A DNA stretch of 64,000 bases from Pseudomonadota bacterium (GTDB lineage: Bacteria; Myxococcota_A; UBA796; SXON01). Positions within the stretch are counted from its first letter, which is position 1. Every line of letters starts with the position of its first letter. Shown here one piece after another: positions 9,178 through 18,621 of the stretch. Location: positions 1-64,000 of the forward strand of contig JAUXTN010000020.1 of assembly GCA_030684355.1 (NCBI GenBank), written 5' to 3'. The notes under the pieces are model-generated. The model had not been told where the DNA came from. It worked only from the letters and a program-made list of their open reading frames with translations, and made no database searches. Position numbers and translations under genes: made by a program.

Positions 9178-10575
9178 ATGATGAAGACCATGCTCCTCCT
9201 CACCACGCTCCTCCTCGGCTGCACCGCCAACCCCGCCGCGTCCGACAAGGACACCACGTCCGGCATCGACGACTCGGGCCTCGCCGACACGGGGGACACC
9301 ACGGGTGACACCGACCCCGACGCGGTCCCCGCGGACATCACCGCCGAGATCTCCGACTACGTCTCCACCGTGGTCATCGTGCGGTGGCGCACGGCGGTGC
9401 CGACCTCCGGCGTCGTCGAGTTCGGCACGACGGAAGCCTACGGCCACGTCACCCCCGCCACGGCCGAGGCCACCGAGCACGAGGCGCTGCTGCTCGGCAT
9501 GACGGCCGACACCGAGGTCCACTTCCGTGTCGTCAACGACGCCGCGGGCGGATCCGTGGCGAGCGACGACTACACGATCACCACCGAGAGCCTGCCCTCG
9601 GGCCTCTTCCCGACGCGCGCCACCGGCACCGCCGAGTCGTGGTCGGGCGGCTTCCAGGTCATCCCGTTGCAAGGCACGACGTTCGCGGTCGTCATCGTGG
9701 ACGCCCAGGGCCAATACGTCTGGTACCACTTCGTCGAGGAGGTGGGGAACCTCATGCGGGCGTTCATGACGGACGACGGCCAGTACGTCGTCTACTGCCT
9801 CGCGGGCCCCCAGGACTCGCTGGAGACGGGCAAGGTCGTGAAGGTCTCGCTCGACGGCGGCAGCGTCGTCGAGACCCCCTTCCCCTACATCGACCACGAC
9901 ATGACGGGGCTCCCCGACGGCTCCATCGCCGCCATCGTGGTGGAGGACCGCGAGGGCCGCTCCGCCGACAAGATCGTCGAGTTGGCGCCCGACGGCACCC
10001 TCACGGAGATCTTCAACGCCTGGGACCATTGGGATCCGGACGCCATCGGCATCCCCGAGTTCGAGCACAACTGGACCCACGGGAACGCGCTCGACTACGA
10101 CCCCGTCGAGGACGTGTACTACTTCAGCATGAAGTCGGTCGGCAGCCTCGCCAAGATCGACCGCGCCACGGGCGAGGTCCTCTGGACCATGAACGGGAAG
10201 CTCAACCAGTTCGACTTCGGCGGCGCCGAGAGCATCCTCATGCACCACCAGTTCGAGGTGCTCGGCGACCGCCTCCTCTTCTTCGAGAACGGCCCGGTGG
10301 AGCGCTCCGCCTCCCGCGCGGTGGAGATCGAGTTCGACGAGGTGGCGCTGACCGCCCACGAGGTGTGGAGCTACACCTCCGACCCGCCGCTCTACGTGTT
10401 CGCGAAGGGGGACGTCCACCGCTTCGACGACGGCAACACGCAGGTCGTGTGGTCGAGCGCCGGGCAGATCCAGAACGTCACGCCCGAGGGCGAGGTCGCG
10501 TGGCAGCTCGACCTCGATCTGGGCCAGGCCATCACGTTCGTGCAGGTGATCGACTCGATGTACGGCGCTCGCTGA
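9178..10575 (+). CDS. Arylsulfotransferase (ASST)-like lipoprotein
   Basis: 465 residues. A signal peptide with lipobox LLLGC is followed by an acidic Asp/Thr linker, a fibronectin-III-like segment (~residues 50-130), then an ASST-type beta-propeller. The motif HNWTHGNALDYDP around residue 300 matches the conserved His region of the bacterial arylsulfotransferase family. Those enzymes move sulfate between phenolic compounds in the periplasm; here it would act lipid-anchored. Two adjacent ATG codons (9178, 9181) could both serve. Its stop overlaps the next lipoprotein start (TGATG), so the two are co-translated. Family fairly sure; sulfotransferase activity unproven. Confidence 0.75.
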   Translation: MMKTMLLLTTLLLGCTANPAASDKDTTSGIDDSGLADTGDTTGDTDPDAVPADITAEISDYVSTVVIVRWRTAVPTSGVVEFGTTEAYGHVTPATAEATEHEALLLGMTADTEVHFRVVNDAAGGSVASDDYTITTESLPSGLFPTRATGTAESWSGGFQVIPLQGTTFAVVIVDAQGQYVWYHFVEEVGNLMRAFMTDDGQYVVYCLAGPQDSLETGKVVKVSLDGGSVVETPFPYIDHDMTGLPDGSIAAIVVEDREGRSADKIVELAPDGTLTEIFNAWDHWDPDAIGIPEFEHNWTHGNALDYDPVEDVYYFSMKSVGSLAKIDRATGEVLWTMNGKLNQFDFGGAESILMHHQFEVLGDRLLFFENGPVERSASRAVEIEFDEVALTAHEVWSYTSDPPLYVFAKGDVHRFDDGNTQVVWSSAGQIQNVTPEGEVAWQLDLDLGQAITFVQVIDSMYGAR

Positions 10576-11525
10576 TGTGGGTGCTGCTCCTGGCGGTGGG
10601 CTGCGTGCGGTCGGGCGAGGACACGGGGGCCGGGGACACCGACCTGCCGGCGCCCGCCGCGGACGGCAACGTGCCGCTGGGAGATCCCAACAACTTCACC
10701 TACGAGGGTGTGCTCGACGCCCCGTCGTTCCCGCTCGCCGAGCGCACCGACGGGACGCTCGACTGGTCGGCTCTCCGCACCGATCTGCGCTGCAACGCGC
10801 TCGATCCCGTCGCGGACATCGACAACGCCTCGCTGCTGAACTTCCCCTACCTGACGGAGGAGGAGGTCGAGCTCGGCCTCTCCGACGACAACCTCGACCA
10901 GGCGGATCTCCGCGTCTACCTCTCGCACGAGCCCGGCGACGCCACGCAGGTCTCCCTCTCGGAGATGGCGTTCTTCGGGACGGACTCCGACATCGAGCTG
11001 CAGTTCGCGGCCGGCACCGGCACGTGGCTCGTGCTGCTCACGACGGGCACCGAGATCGCCGTGGGCGCGCGGATGCTCGCGTTCCTCGCCCCCACCGTCG
11101 GCGAGACCGCCACCACGGCCTCGGTCACGGATGGGTGCCCGGTCCTCGACTTCTCCGCGGACCTCTCCTCGCTCACCCACGCGCCCGTGCTGCGCGACGG
11201 CCCCTGGCTGCTCGACTGGTCGGCGCTCACGCGCGACGGCCACGGCGGTGGCTTCGAGCCCACGCGGGTGGACGGCCTGATGGTCGCGCGCTTCGACCTC
11301 GCGCTCGACGATCTCGAGGCCAACTTCCTCGATCTCGAGGCGCTCGCCGCCGAGACCTGGCGCTACACCCTGACCTCCGGCACCCACATCGACCTCGGCG
11401 CCGCGACCGGCCCGTCGGACCCCTTCCCCGGCTTCACGGACGAAGGCGTGTGGGCGCTCGCGCTCACCTGCTCCACCTGCCCGAACCCCGCGCCGCTGTT
11501 CCTCACCATCGTCGATCCCGCGTAG
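10575..11525 (+). CDS. Lipoprotein of unknown function
   Basis: 316 residues. The N-terminus ends in lipobox LLAVGC followed by an acidic Asp/Thr stretch; the rest is a soluble, Asp/Leu-rich beta-type domain with no recognised motif. Its ATG overlaps the stop of the ASST-like gene, so the two likely work together at the cell surface. A CSTCPNP segment near residue 300 may bind a metal or form a disulfide. Confidence 0.7.
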   Translation: MWVLLLAVGCVRSGEDTGAGDTDLPAPAADGNVPLGDPNNFTYEGVLDAPSFPLAERTDGTLDWSALRTDLRCNALDPVADIDNASLLNFPYLTEEEVELGLSDDNLDQADLRVYLSHEPGDATQVSLSEMAFFGTDSDIELQFAAGTGTWLVLLTTGTEIAVGARMLAFLAPTVGETATTASVTDGCPVLDFSADLSSLTHAPVLRDGPWLLDWSALTRDGHGGGFEPTRVDGLMVARFDLALDDLEANFLDLEALAAETWRYTLTSGTHIDLGAATGPSDPFPGFTDEGVWALALTCSTCPNPAPLFLTIVDPA

Positions 11526-11539
11526 GCCCCTCCCCGCGA

Positions 11540-11545
11540 TAGATC
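11540..11545 (+). promoter_or_regulatory. -10-like element, predicted leaderless start
   Basis: TAGATC (within GCGATAGATC) lies 6 bases before the ATG at 11552. No Shine-Dalgarno is visible. Confidence 0.35.
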
Positions 11546-11551
11546 CCCGGG

Positions 11552-12043
11552 ATGTTGCTCCTCGCGCTCCTCGCCTGCGGTGGCCCGATCACCAAGCAGT
11601 CCGGCTACTCGGACGAGTTCACGGTCCCCGCGAGCATCCAGGTCGGCACCCCGGGCGAGAACGGGCTCGTCTGGGAGGCGGTCGGCACGTCGGGTCGCTT
11701 CGAGGGCGTGGTCGTCGCGACGTGGTGCCCCACGTGCAAGCAGCTCCTCGCCGTGCGCGCCGCGGACCCCCGGATGGCGGCCGCCACGCCCAATCTCTAC
11801 TTCCTGGCAGAGGAGGCGGAGCTCCAACTGAAGCACGCGGTCGACCAGGGCCAGATGACGCCCGAGCAGGCCGCGAGCACCCAAGCCGGGTTGGTCGAGA
11901 GCGGTGCCATGGTGCTGAACCCCGCCGCGATCGCGGGGTCGGGCGCGAAGGCCCTGCATTGGGACGACGTGCCCGCGAAGTGGTTCCCGTACTTCTTCAC
12001 GTGCAACGACGGGGTCTGCGAGGGCTGGTCGGGGACCTGGTAG
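11552..12043 (+). CDS. Small lipoprotein with a CxxC motif
   Basis: 163 residues. A very short signal (MLLLALLACGG) gives a lipobox at residues 6-9. ATWCPTCKQ near residue 55 looks like a thioredoxin-type WCxxC, but the flanking fold is weak and there is no clear cis-Pro. A second Cys pair lies near the C-terminus (TCNDGVC). It may be a periplasmic thiol-disulfide protein or simply a disulfide-stabilised lipoprotein. Probably monocistronic, with its own -10-like box. Confidence 0.6.
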   Translation: MLLLALLACGGPITKQSGYSDEFTVPASIQVGTPGENGLVWEAVGTSGRFEGVVVATWCPTCKQLLAVRAADPRMAAATPNLYFLAEEAELQLKHAVDQGQMTPEQAASTQAGLVESGAMVLNPAAIAGSGAKALHWDDVPAKWFPYFFTCNDGVCEGWSGTW

Positions 12044-12110
12044 CCCCTCGCCGACCAGATAACGATAGCCGAGCCGTGCCACCTCAACCTGATCGAAGCA
12101 GCCGGCCTGG

Positions 12111-12833
12111 CTACGCGAGGTTGTGGAACACGCTCTGGACGTCGTCGTCCTGCTCCAGCCGATCGACGAGTTGCAACACCTCGTCCGCCTGCTCCTCGGA
12201 GAGCTCGATGACCGAGGAGGGCACGTATTCGGCGGCGGTCGAGACCGGCGCGAGCTTGCGCTCCTCGAGCGCCCGCTGGAGCATGCCGAAGTCGTGGAAC
12301 GCGCAGCGGACGATGAGCAGCGGCTCGCCCTGCTCGCCGGTCCCCTCCCCCATCTCCTCCAGGCCATGATCCATCAGGTCGAGCTCCAAGGACTCGGCGT
12401 CGATGCCCTCGGGGGCGAGGCGGAAGACGCCCATGCGCTTGAACAGGAACGCGACGCTGCCGGAGGAGCCGAGGTTGCCGCCCTCGCGCGAGAAGTGCAC
12501 CCGCATGTTCGCGACGGTGCGGACGGGGTTGTCGGTGGCGGTCTGCACGATGATCGCGACGCCGCCGGAGCCGTAGCCCTCGTAGACGATCTCCTCGTAG
12601 GTGACGTCCGCCTGCCCGGCGGCCTTCTTGATGGCGGCCTCGACGCGGTCCTTCGGCATGTTCACGGCGCGCGCGTTCTGGACGGCGCGGCGGAGCGACG
12701 GGTTGCCCTCCAGGCTCGTACCCCCGGCCTTCACCGCCATGGCGATCTCGCGGCCGACGCGGGTGAACGCCTTGGACATCTTGTCCCAGCGCTTGAACAT
12801 CGTGGCTTTGCGGGTCTCGAAGATGCGGCCCAT
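12111..12833 (-). CDS. YebC/TACO1 family protein
   Basis: 240 residues, normal length for the family. The N-terminus ([26 protein letters not shown]) and the central block [12 protein letters not shown] are hallmarks. Family members act as DNA-binding regulators or, in recent work on TACO1/YebC-type proteins, as ribosome-associated factors that help translate proline-rich stretches. GGGAG lies 6-8 bases before the ATG at 12833. It lies away from ruvC, its frequent neighbour. Confidence 0.92.
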   Translation of the reverse strand: MGRIFETRKATMFKRWDKMSKAFTRVGREIAMAVKAGGTSLEGNPSLRRAVQNARAVNMPKDRVEAAIKKAAGQADVTYEEIVYEGYGSGGVAIIVQTATDNPVRTVANMRVHFSREGGNLGSSGSVAFLFKRMGVFRLAPEGIDAESLELDLMDHGLEEMGEGTGEQGEPLLIVRCAFHDFGMLQRALEERKLAPVSTAAEYVPSSVIELSEEQADEVLQLVDRLEQDDDVQSVFHNLA

Positions 12834-12879
12834 CGTGGCTCCCGGCGGGCGTGCCGCGGCGAAAGAGAGGGCGAGGCGT

Positions 12880-13950
12880 CTAACCGACCGCCCGGGTGTC
12901 CCGGTAGAGCGCCGCGAGCTCCGCGTGGGCCGGGCGCCGGCTGCCGGTGGCGAGCTCGTGGATGCGCGTCACGACGGCGTGGTTCACGGGCGCCGCGACG
13001 CCGTGCGCATCGGCGCGCGCGGTGACCTCGCCGTTGAGGAAGTCGACCGGGGGCACCTGCCCGCGCTCGAGCGCCGCGAGCATGCTCGACCGGAGGCGAC
13101 GGTAGCGGAAGCCGACGAGGAGGAGCACGGCGTGCTTCACGAGCAGGCCCGCGGACCCGGTCGAGCGGCGCTCCGCGGGCGAGAGCGCGAGCCAGTCGAG
13201 GTCGAGCGTGCCGGCGATGGGCTTGAGGCGGACCCCCTCGCGCCGGGCGACCTCCACCACCTCCGTCATCACCTCGAGCGCGAGGCGGCGGGCGTGGCGC
13301 TTGCGGAGGAGCACGCCGAGGCGGTCCCCCCCGAGGGTGCCGAGCGAGGAGATGGCCGCGTTGATGGCGAGCTTGCTCCAGCGCGCGCCGCGCAGGTTGT
13401 CGGAGCGGTCGACCGGCGCGATGGGCGCGAGGAGCGTGGCGAGGGTGTCGAGCGCGGGGTCGGGCTGCCCGTCGAGGCGGCCGAGGACGAACCCGCCGGC
13501 GCTGGTGCGCTCGAAGACGCCCGGCTCGGGGTGGCTGGCGCCGAAGCCGACGATGGCGCCGAGGACCCGCCCGGGATCGCCGGCGATGCGGGCCACGCGC
13601 TCCTCGGGGAGGCCGTTCGGGAAGGTGACGAGCTTGCCGTCGGGGGCGAGGTGCGCCAGGGCCTGCCGCGCGGCCACGTCGAGGTCGGAGGGCTGCGTGG
13701 CGAGGAAGGCGAAGTCGAACGGGCCCGCGCCGGCCGGGATGCCGACCTCGATGCGCCCGGGGACGGTGCGGCCGCCACGTTCCTGCGTGCCGACGCCGGT
13801 GAGGCGGAAGCCGCGGCGGTTCACGGCGTCGGCGACGGCGGTGCTGCGCGTCACGGCGCAGAGTTGGACGCCGGCGGCCGCGAGGTGCGCGGCGAGCGTG
13901 CCGCCGATGCCGCCGATTCCGAGCAGGAGCACGCGAGGGCCATTCGTCAT
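12880..13950 (-). CDS. Ketopantoate reductase-like (PanE/ApbA) protein
   Basis: 356 residues. The NADPH-binding loop [11 protein letters not shown] is at the N-terminus; the C-terminal domain has SKLAINAAI around residue 190, matching the catalytic-Lys region of 2-dehydropantoate 2-reductases. It would reduce ketopantoate to pantoate in CoA synthesis. It is slightly longer than canonical PanE (~300 residues), and many paralogues have other substrates. It lies upstream of yebC on the same strand. A TTAGAG/TAGAGC -10-like box lies 8 bases before the ATG. Confidence 0.8.
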   Translation of the reverse strand: MTNGPRVLLLGIGGIGGTLAAHLAAAGVQLCAVTRSTAVADAVNRRGFRLTGVGTQERGGRTVPGRIEVGIPAGAGPFDFAFLATQPSDLDVAARQALAHLAPDGKLVTFPNGLPEERVARIAGDPGRVLGAIVGFGASHPEPGVFERTSAGGFVLGRLDGQPDPALDTLATLLAPIAPVDRSDNLRGARWSKLAINAAISSLGTLGGDRLGVLLRKRHARRLALEVMTEVVEVARREGVRLKPIAGTLDLDWLALSPAERRSTGSAGLLVKHAVLLLVGFRYRRLRSSMLAALERGQVPPVDFLNGEVTARADAHGVAAPVNHAVVTRIHELATGSRRPAHAELAALYRDTRAVG

Positions 13951-14042
13951 CGCCGCCGGCTCTAACCCGTGCGTACCGACGGTGGGGTGGCGGGCCCTCG
14001 GGTCGTTGCCCGTCGCGCCCGGCTCTAATACTCCCGCGCCCG

Positions 14043-14732
14043 ATGTACTCCCTCCGCGGCGTGTCCCGCTCCTGGCAGCTCGACGCCGTCGAGATCCCCG
14101 CGCTGGTCGACGTCAGCGTGGCGTTCGCACCGGGCGAGGCCACCGCCGTGATGGGGCCGTCGGGCTCCGGCAAGTCCACGCTCCTGCACGTCGCCGCCCT
14201 GCTCGACCCGCCCACGCGCGGCGGCGTGTGGCTCGACGATCAGGACATCTCCGCGCTCGGAGACGACGCCCGGAGCGCCTTGCGCCTGCGGAAGCTCGGC
14301 TTCGTCCACCAGACCTACCCGATGATGGCGGTGCTCACCCCGCGCGAGAACGTGGCGCTGCCGGCCATCTGGGCGGGGATGCCCCGGAAGGCGGCGCTGG
14401 AGCGCGCGGGCGCCCTCCTCGCCTCCGTCGGCCTCCTGGCCCAGTGCGACCGCGACGTGCGCACCCTCTCCGGCGGCCAGCGCCAGCGCGTCGCCATCGC
14501 GCGCGCGCTCGTGAACCGCCCCGTGGTCGTCTTCGCCGACGAGCCCACCGCCGCGCTCGACACCACCACCGGCGCCGCCGTCCTCGACCTCCTCTTCGCC
14601 GCCGCCCGCGACGCCGGCGCCGCGCTCGTGCTCGCGACGCACGACCCCGCGGTGGCCGCCCGCGCGCACCACCTCCTCCGCCTCGACGGCGGCCGGATGG
14701 TTCCCCCTGCCACGGCCTCGGTGACGGCGTGA
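14043..14732 (+). CDS. LolD/MacB-type ABC transporter ATPase
   Basis: 229 residues, standard size. Walker A GPSGSGKST (~residue 39), signature LSGGQRQR (~142) and Walker B VVFADEPTAALD (~163) are intact. It powers the FtsX-type permease encoded immediately downstream with a 4-base overlap. The paired systems extract lipoproteins or hydrophobic substrates from the inner membrane. TAATAC at 14026-14031 is a plausible -10 box. Confidence 0.92.
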   Translation: MYSLRGVSRSWQLDAVEIPALVDVSVAFAPGEATAVMGPSGSGKSTLLHVAALLDPPTRGGVWLDDQDISALGDDARSALRLRKLGFVHQTYPMMAVLTPRENVALPAIWAGMPRKAALERAGALLASVGLLAQCDRDVRTLSGGQRQRVAIARALVNRPVVVFADEPTAALDTTTGAAVLDLLFAAARDAGAALVLATHDPAVAARAHHLLRLDGGRMVPPATASVTA

Positions 14733-16762
14733 TCGTCGAGACCCTCCGCCTCGCCGCCGCGAGCCTCGCCCGCAACCCGCGCCGCACGCTGCTCACCGCC
14801 GGCGCGCTCGCCAACGCGGTCGTGGGCGGCCTGCTGTTCTACGGGTTCACGCGCCACAGCTACTTCGGCCTCGCCGAGACCTTCGCGCGCGGCGGCAACG
14901 GCCACGTGCAGATCGCGGACGCCGACTGGTTCGACGCCCCTGCCCCCGAGCGGCACCGCGTCGAGCGCACGCGCCTCGAGGCCGCCCGCGCCGCCCTCGC
15001 CGCCGATCCCGTCATCGCGGCGCACCTCGCGGGCAGCTCCGTGAGGCGGCAGGTGATGGGGATGCTCACCAGCGGCGGCCGGACCGGCGTGTTCGTCGGG
15101 GTGGGCACGGAGCCCGACGCGGAGCCGATCATCGCGCCGGTGACCACGCCGGTGACGGGCCGGGCGCTCACGGGGGCCGACACCGCGGCGGTGGTGCTCG
15201 GGGTCTCGCTCGGGGCGCGGCTGGAGGTAGGCGCGGGCGACTTCACCACCGCGCTCGTCACGACCGACCGCGGCCTCACCAACGCGATGGACCTGGAGGT
15301 CGCCGGGCTCGCCAAGAGCGGCGCGGAGGAGCTCGACCGCTCGCTGGCCACGATGCCGCTGGAGACGGCGCTCTCCCTCGTGGACGGCACCACCGTGGAC
15401 GTGCTCGTCCTCGCGCTCGACGAGACGGGGGACACCGACCTCGTGCTGGACGCGGCGCGGCGCGTGCTCGCGGCGCAGGGCTACGACGAGCTGGCCGCCG
15501 AGCCCTGGTACACCCGCGCCACCTACTACCAGGCCGTGCGCGCCCTCTACGACCGCATCTTCGGCGTGTTCGAGGCCCTGATGGCGCTGGTGACCGTGCT
15601 CTCGCTCTCGCACGCCGTCGCGGCGGTGGTGGCCGAGCGCAAGGCGGAGATCGCGATGCTCCGGGTCGTCGGGCTCCGGCGTCGCGACGTGGCCGGGCTG
15701 TTCGTGGCCGAGGGCGCGCTCCTGGGCCTGCTCGGGGCGGTCGCGGGCGTCGGCATCGCGGAGGTCATCCGGGTGGTGACGGAGCGGATGGGGGGCATCC
15801 CGATGCCGCCGCCGCCCGGGTACAGCGTCGGGTACGCCGCGATGTTCGCCATCGACGGGCTCGGGTACGCGATCGTGCTCCCGGTCACGATGGTGGCGGC
15901 GGTGCTCGCCGCGGCGCTGCCGGCGTGGCGGGCCACTCGGGGCGAGCTCTCCCGCGGCCTCGCCGGGCTCGTGGCGCTCTTCGTGGTCGGCGCCTGGGCG
16001 ACCGATGCCTGGGGTGCGCCCCCGAACGGCACGGCCGGGACCGCCGCGGGCGCGGTCCCCCTCCCGGCGGGGAGCGTCCCCACCGCGAGCGCCGCCGATC
16101 TCGCGGCCGCCACCGCGCTCCTCCGCGGCGCCGATGCCGCTACCGCGCTCCCGGCGGGCCAACGGTGCGTCCTCGACGTGACGATCACGGACCCCGCCGG
16201 GGTCACCGGGTGGCGGGTCGCGCGGACGGGCACCGACGCGCTGGTCGTGTCGAGCACGCTCGCGGCGGGGCGGCGGCAGGCGGTGCTCCAGCGCGGCGCC
16301 GACACGTGGTTCCAGACCGAGGCCATGCGCGCGCCGATGCGCGTCGGGGCCGCCCAGCGCCTCACCGGGCAGCTCTCGGTGGGAGATCTCCTCGCGCCGC
16401 GCCTCGGCGACGTTTGGGACCCCGTGGGGCTCGCGCGCGGCGCCCAACCCAACGGTGCCACGATCACGGTCACGGCCAATGCGCGGCCGGGTGCCGGGGC
16501 CGCCTGGGCCAGCGCCGATCTCGATCTCGACGCGAGCGGGCTCCTCCGCGGCGGCCGCTTCTACGCGCCCTCGGGCAAGCTCCTGCGCACGGCGACGTGG
16601 CGCTGGGAGGGCCGCGCCCTGCGGGGGGTGGACGTGCTCGACCCGACCCGCGCCGACGCCCACACCGTCGTGGCGCTCTCGACGCCCCGCTGTGCCGCGT
16701 CCGCCGCGGCCGTCGCGCCCGAGACGCTCCTGGCCGCGGGGCTGGCGCTCCTGGGGGAGTGA
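14729..16762 (+). CDS. FtsX-type permease fused to a LolA-like domain
   Basis: 677 residues. Residues 1-~400 form a LolC/MacB-type permease: one N-terminal TM, a periplasmic domain, then three TMs and the cytoplasmic end. A fifth hydrophobic segment follows at ~410-430 (GLAGLVALFVVGAWA). A ~230-residue domain then resembles outer-membrane lipoprotein-sorting (LolA-like) proteins, with LDVTITDPAG and repeated beta strands. The extra TM would place this domain in the periplasm. In related operons the LolA-like protein is usually a separate gene. GTG start overlaps the ATPase stop. The DNA shows no sign of a lost stop beyond the fused frame itself. Confidence 0.8.
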   Translation: MIVETLRLAAASLARNPRRTLLTAGALANAVVGGLLFYGFTRHSYFGLAETFARGGNGHVQIADADWFDAPAPERHRVERTRLEAARAALAADPVIAAHLAGSSVRRQVMGMLTSGGRTGVFVGVGTEPDAEPIIAPVTTPVTGRALTGADTAAVVLGVSLGARLEVGAGDFTTALVTTDRGLTNAMDLEVAGLAKSGAEELDRSLATMPLETALSLVDGTTVDVLVLALDETGDTDLVLDAARRVLAAQGYDELAAEPWYTRATYYQAVRALYDRIFGVFEALMALVTVLSLSHAVAAVVAERKAEIAMLRVVGLRRRDVAGLFVAEGALLGLLGAVAGVGIAEVIRVVTERMGGIPMPPPPGYSVGYAAMFAIDGLGYAIVLPVTMVAAVLAAALPAWRATRGELSRGLAGLVALFVVGAWATDAWGAPPNGTAGTAAGAVPLPAGSVPTASAADLAAATALLRGADAATALPAGQRCVLDVTITDPAGVTGWRVARTGTDALVVSSTLAAGRRQAVLQRGADTWFQTEAMRAPMRVGAAQRLTGQLSVGDLLAPRLGDVWDPVGLARGAQPNGATITVTANARPGAGAAWASADLDLDASGLLRGGRFYAPSGKLLRTATWRWEGRALRGVDVLDPTRADAHTVVALSTPRCAASAAAVAPETLLAAGLALLGE

Positions 16763-16794
16763 ACGGTGGCAGCGCCCTACGTGCTGGCGCCGCC

Positions 16795-17175
16795 CTACGC
16801 GATGTTGGCCCGCTCCGCTCGCAAATCGTGCTCCAGCCGCTCGTGCCCCGGCAGGACCCCCTTCCCGGAGGGTGTGTAGAAGACACCGAGCTCCGTGCCG
16901 GTCGCGGCGAGGTGGGGCATGAGATGGTCGAACAGCTCGTCGAGCGAGACCGCGCGGGGGCGATAGCCGGCCCAGAGGCCCACGGCGCAGCGCTCGGCGA
17001 ACGCCTTCGCCGGCCAGATCGGCAACACGCGCTGCCCGGACGAGCCCTCCGCGAGCGCCCAACCGTCATCGTAGAGCCCCCACACCTGGCGCTCGCCCGC
17101 CGCTTCCTGGAGGAAATGTGCATAGCGCTCGGGCCCGGGCAGGCGGAGCGTCGCCTCGATCTGTGCCGTCGTCAT
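16795..17175 (-). CDS. DUF2750-like protein
   Basis: 126 residues. The pattern RYAHFLQEA...GLYDDGWAL...LPIWP matches the small DUF2750 family: a compact cytoplasmic domain of unknown function often annotated near SMI1/immunity-type genes. The ATG at 17175 was chosen because the conserved domain starts there; the frame remains open upstream but without similarity. It is convergent with the FtsX-LolA gene, 32 bases away. Confidence 0.7.
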   Translation of the reverse strand: MTTAQIEATLRLPGPERYAHFLQEAAGERQVWGLYDDGWALAEGSSGQRVLPIWPAKAFAERCAVGLWAGYRPRAVSLDELFDHLMPHLAATGTELGVFYTPSGKGVLPGHERLEHDLRAERANIA

Positions 17176-17400
17176 TCGGATGCCCCCTCCCGAAGGACAC
17201 CCACGCCACGCCGCTTCCCCGCACTCGCACCATTCCTTGACATCCAACGTGCACAACCGGCCGAGTCTCGTGGGGAGCGAGCCGCCACGTGCCAGCCTCC
17301 CGCGGCCCCGGCGCCAGGCTCCCTCCGGCTGCTCCAGCCAGGCGCGGCTCCGGGTTAGGCTGTCATCAGCGCGCATCGTCACGGCGCACACGGAGCCTGG

Positions 17401-17646
17401 ATGTCGTTCTTCGGACGCGCCGCGAACCTCTTGAAGGGCGGCATCAAGTCGGTCACCCGCCCGGACAGCGATCACGGCGCCGGGGCCCGCGCCCTGGAAG
17501 AAGAGCTCGCCCGCGCCGAGAAGCGCGTGCCCGCCCGCTCCACCGCGACGCCCCCCACCCGGCCAGCGCAACCCGAGGCCCCCGCCGTCGAGCCCCACGG
17601 GCCGCCGGAGCGGGACGAGCAGGGGAACGTCAAGCGGACGCTTTAG
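17401..17646 (+). CDS. Small hypothetical protein
   Basis: 81 residues: a basic amphipathic N-terminus (MSFFGRAANLLKGG), an acidic helix and a Pro/Glu-rich tail. No family recognised. Supported by GGAG 8 bases before the ATG and a TTAGG-type -10 box at about 17354. No membrane segment. Possibly a small regulatory or structural protein. Confidence 0.5.
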   Translation: MSFFGRAANLLKGGIKSVTRPDSDHGAGARALEEELARAEKRVPARSTATPPTRPAQPEAPAVEPHGPPERDEQGNVKRTL

Positions 17647-17670
17647 GCCCGGCACTCGGTAGCCCAGCGG

Positions 17671-18258
17671 TCAGTAGAGCGGCCCGAGCACCCTCCGCGG
17701 GTCCGGGTAGCGTCGCAACGCATCCGCACGATCGGCGGGCCGCACGGCGCCGGGCAGGTCGTGCGTCACCGGCCGCTCCCACGCGAGCTGCACGTGGACG
17801 TGCGGCGGCCACCCACCGTTCTCGTGCTCGGCCCCGAGCCACCCGAGCACGTCGCCGGCACGGAAGCGCCGCCTCACCGGGCTCCGCGCGAGGGAGGCCG
17901 CCGCGAGGTGCCCGAAGAGCGCGTAGAGGGGCCGGCCCTCGAAGACGTGCGCGGTCACCAGCGTGGGCCCGTAGTCGCCCGCGGCGGGGTTGACCCCGGC
18001 GTGGATCACCTCCCCCTCCCCGAACGCGTGCACCGCCGTGCCCTCGGGCCCGCCGAGGTCGATCCCGACGTGCAGGGTGCGGCCGCCCTCGAAGAGCGGC
18101 TGGGTGTAGATGACGCGGTCCTCGTCGTAGCGACCGACGGTCCACACGGGCGCATCCGGACCGGGGCCAGCGGGCGCGTCGGACGGCCCGGGCCACGGCC
18201 GGGAGAGGTCGAGCACGGTGTAGCCGGGGGGCAGGACGACGACGGGGTGGAACGCCAT
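17671..18258 (-). CDS. M23-type (LytM) peptidase domain protein
   Basis: 195 residues. The zinc-binding pattern of M23 endopeptidases is present: HVGIDLGG (HxxxD) near residue 77 and HVHVQ (HxH) near 155. These enzymes cut peptidoglycan cross-bridges. No signal peptide or TM is seen, so either export differs or the enzyme acts in the cytoplasm on another substrate; similar cytosolic-looking M23 proteins occur next to aminotransferases elsewhere. A -10-like box lies 6 bases upstream of the ATG. Confidence 0.75.
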   Translation of the reverse strand: MAFHPVVVLPPGYTVLDLSRPWPGPSDAPAGPGPDAPVWTVGRYDEDRVIYTQPLFEGGRTLHVGIDLGGPEGTAVHAFGEGEVIHAGVNPAAGDYGPTLVTAHVFEGRPLYALFGHLAAASLARSPVRRRFRAGDVLGWLGAEHENGGWPPHVHVQLAWERPVTHDLPGAVRPADRADALRRYPDPRRVLGPLY

Positions 18259-18264
18259 GGCGGG

Positions 18265-18270
18265 CGCCTA
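18265..18270 (-). promoter_or_regulatory. -10-like element, predicted leaderless start
   Basis: On the minus strand TAGGCG (in GGATAGGCG) lies 6 bases before the ATG of the M23-type gene. Confidence 0.35.
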
Positions 18271-18304
18271 TCCGGATCCCCGGGACGTCAACGCGCCGCG
18301 CGCG

Positions 18305-18595
18305 CTACTCCCCCGCTCCCGACGCGCCGGGGGGCTCGACCGGAGTGGGCGCCGGCGGGACCGGGGTGGCCGTCGCCTCCACCGGCGTGCCCTCCGGCTC
18401 CAGCGCCGCCCCGTCGAGCGTCACCCGCACGGTCACCCACCGCCCACGCTCGGCGAGCTCGGTGAGCAGGAGCCCGGCGGAGAGCAGGATCCCCGCCACG
18501 ATGACGAGGTGGAAGGTGCGCGAGCGCGGATCCGTGGCCGCGCCGCTGTCGCGGCCGACCTGCGAGAAGAGCGGACGCTCCGACGGGTTCGACAT
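18305..18595 (-). CDS. Single-TM protein next to the molybdoenzyme
   Basis: 96 residues. A cytoplasmic N-terminus (~28 residues) precedes one TM (LVIVAGILLSAGLLL), a short extracytoplasmic domain and a Pro-rich tail. Its ATG is 26 bases after the molybdopterin oxidoreductase stop on the same strand, so the genes are likely co-transcribed. It could anchor the enzyme or an electron partner; this is inference from position only. Confidence 0.55.
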   Translation of the reverse strand: MSNPSERPLFSQVGRDSGAATDPRSRTFHLVIVAGILLSAGLLLTELAERGRWVTVRVTLDGAALEPEGTPVEATATPVPPAPTPVEPPGASGAGE

Positions 18596-18621
18596 CTCGG
18601 GAACTTCGCCCGCCGGGCGCG

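Noticed and set aside
13208..14728. Long upstream extension of the FtsX permease frame
   Set aside because: It runs antisense through the PanE-like gene and across the ABC ATPase. The GTG at 14729 overlapping the ATPase stop is the natural start.
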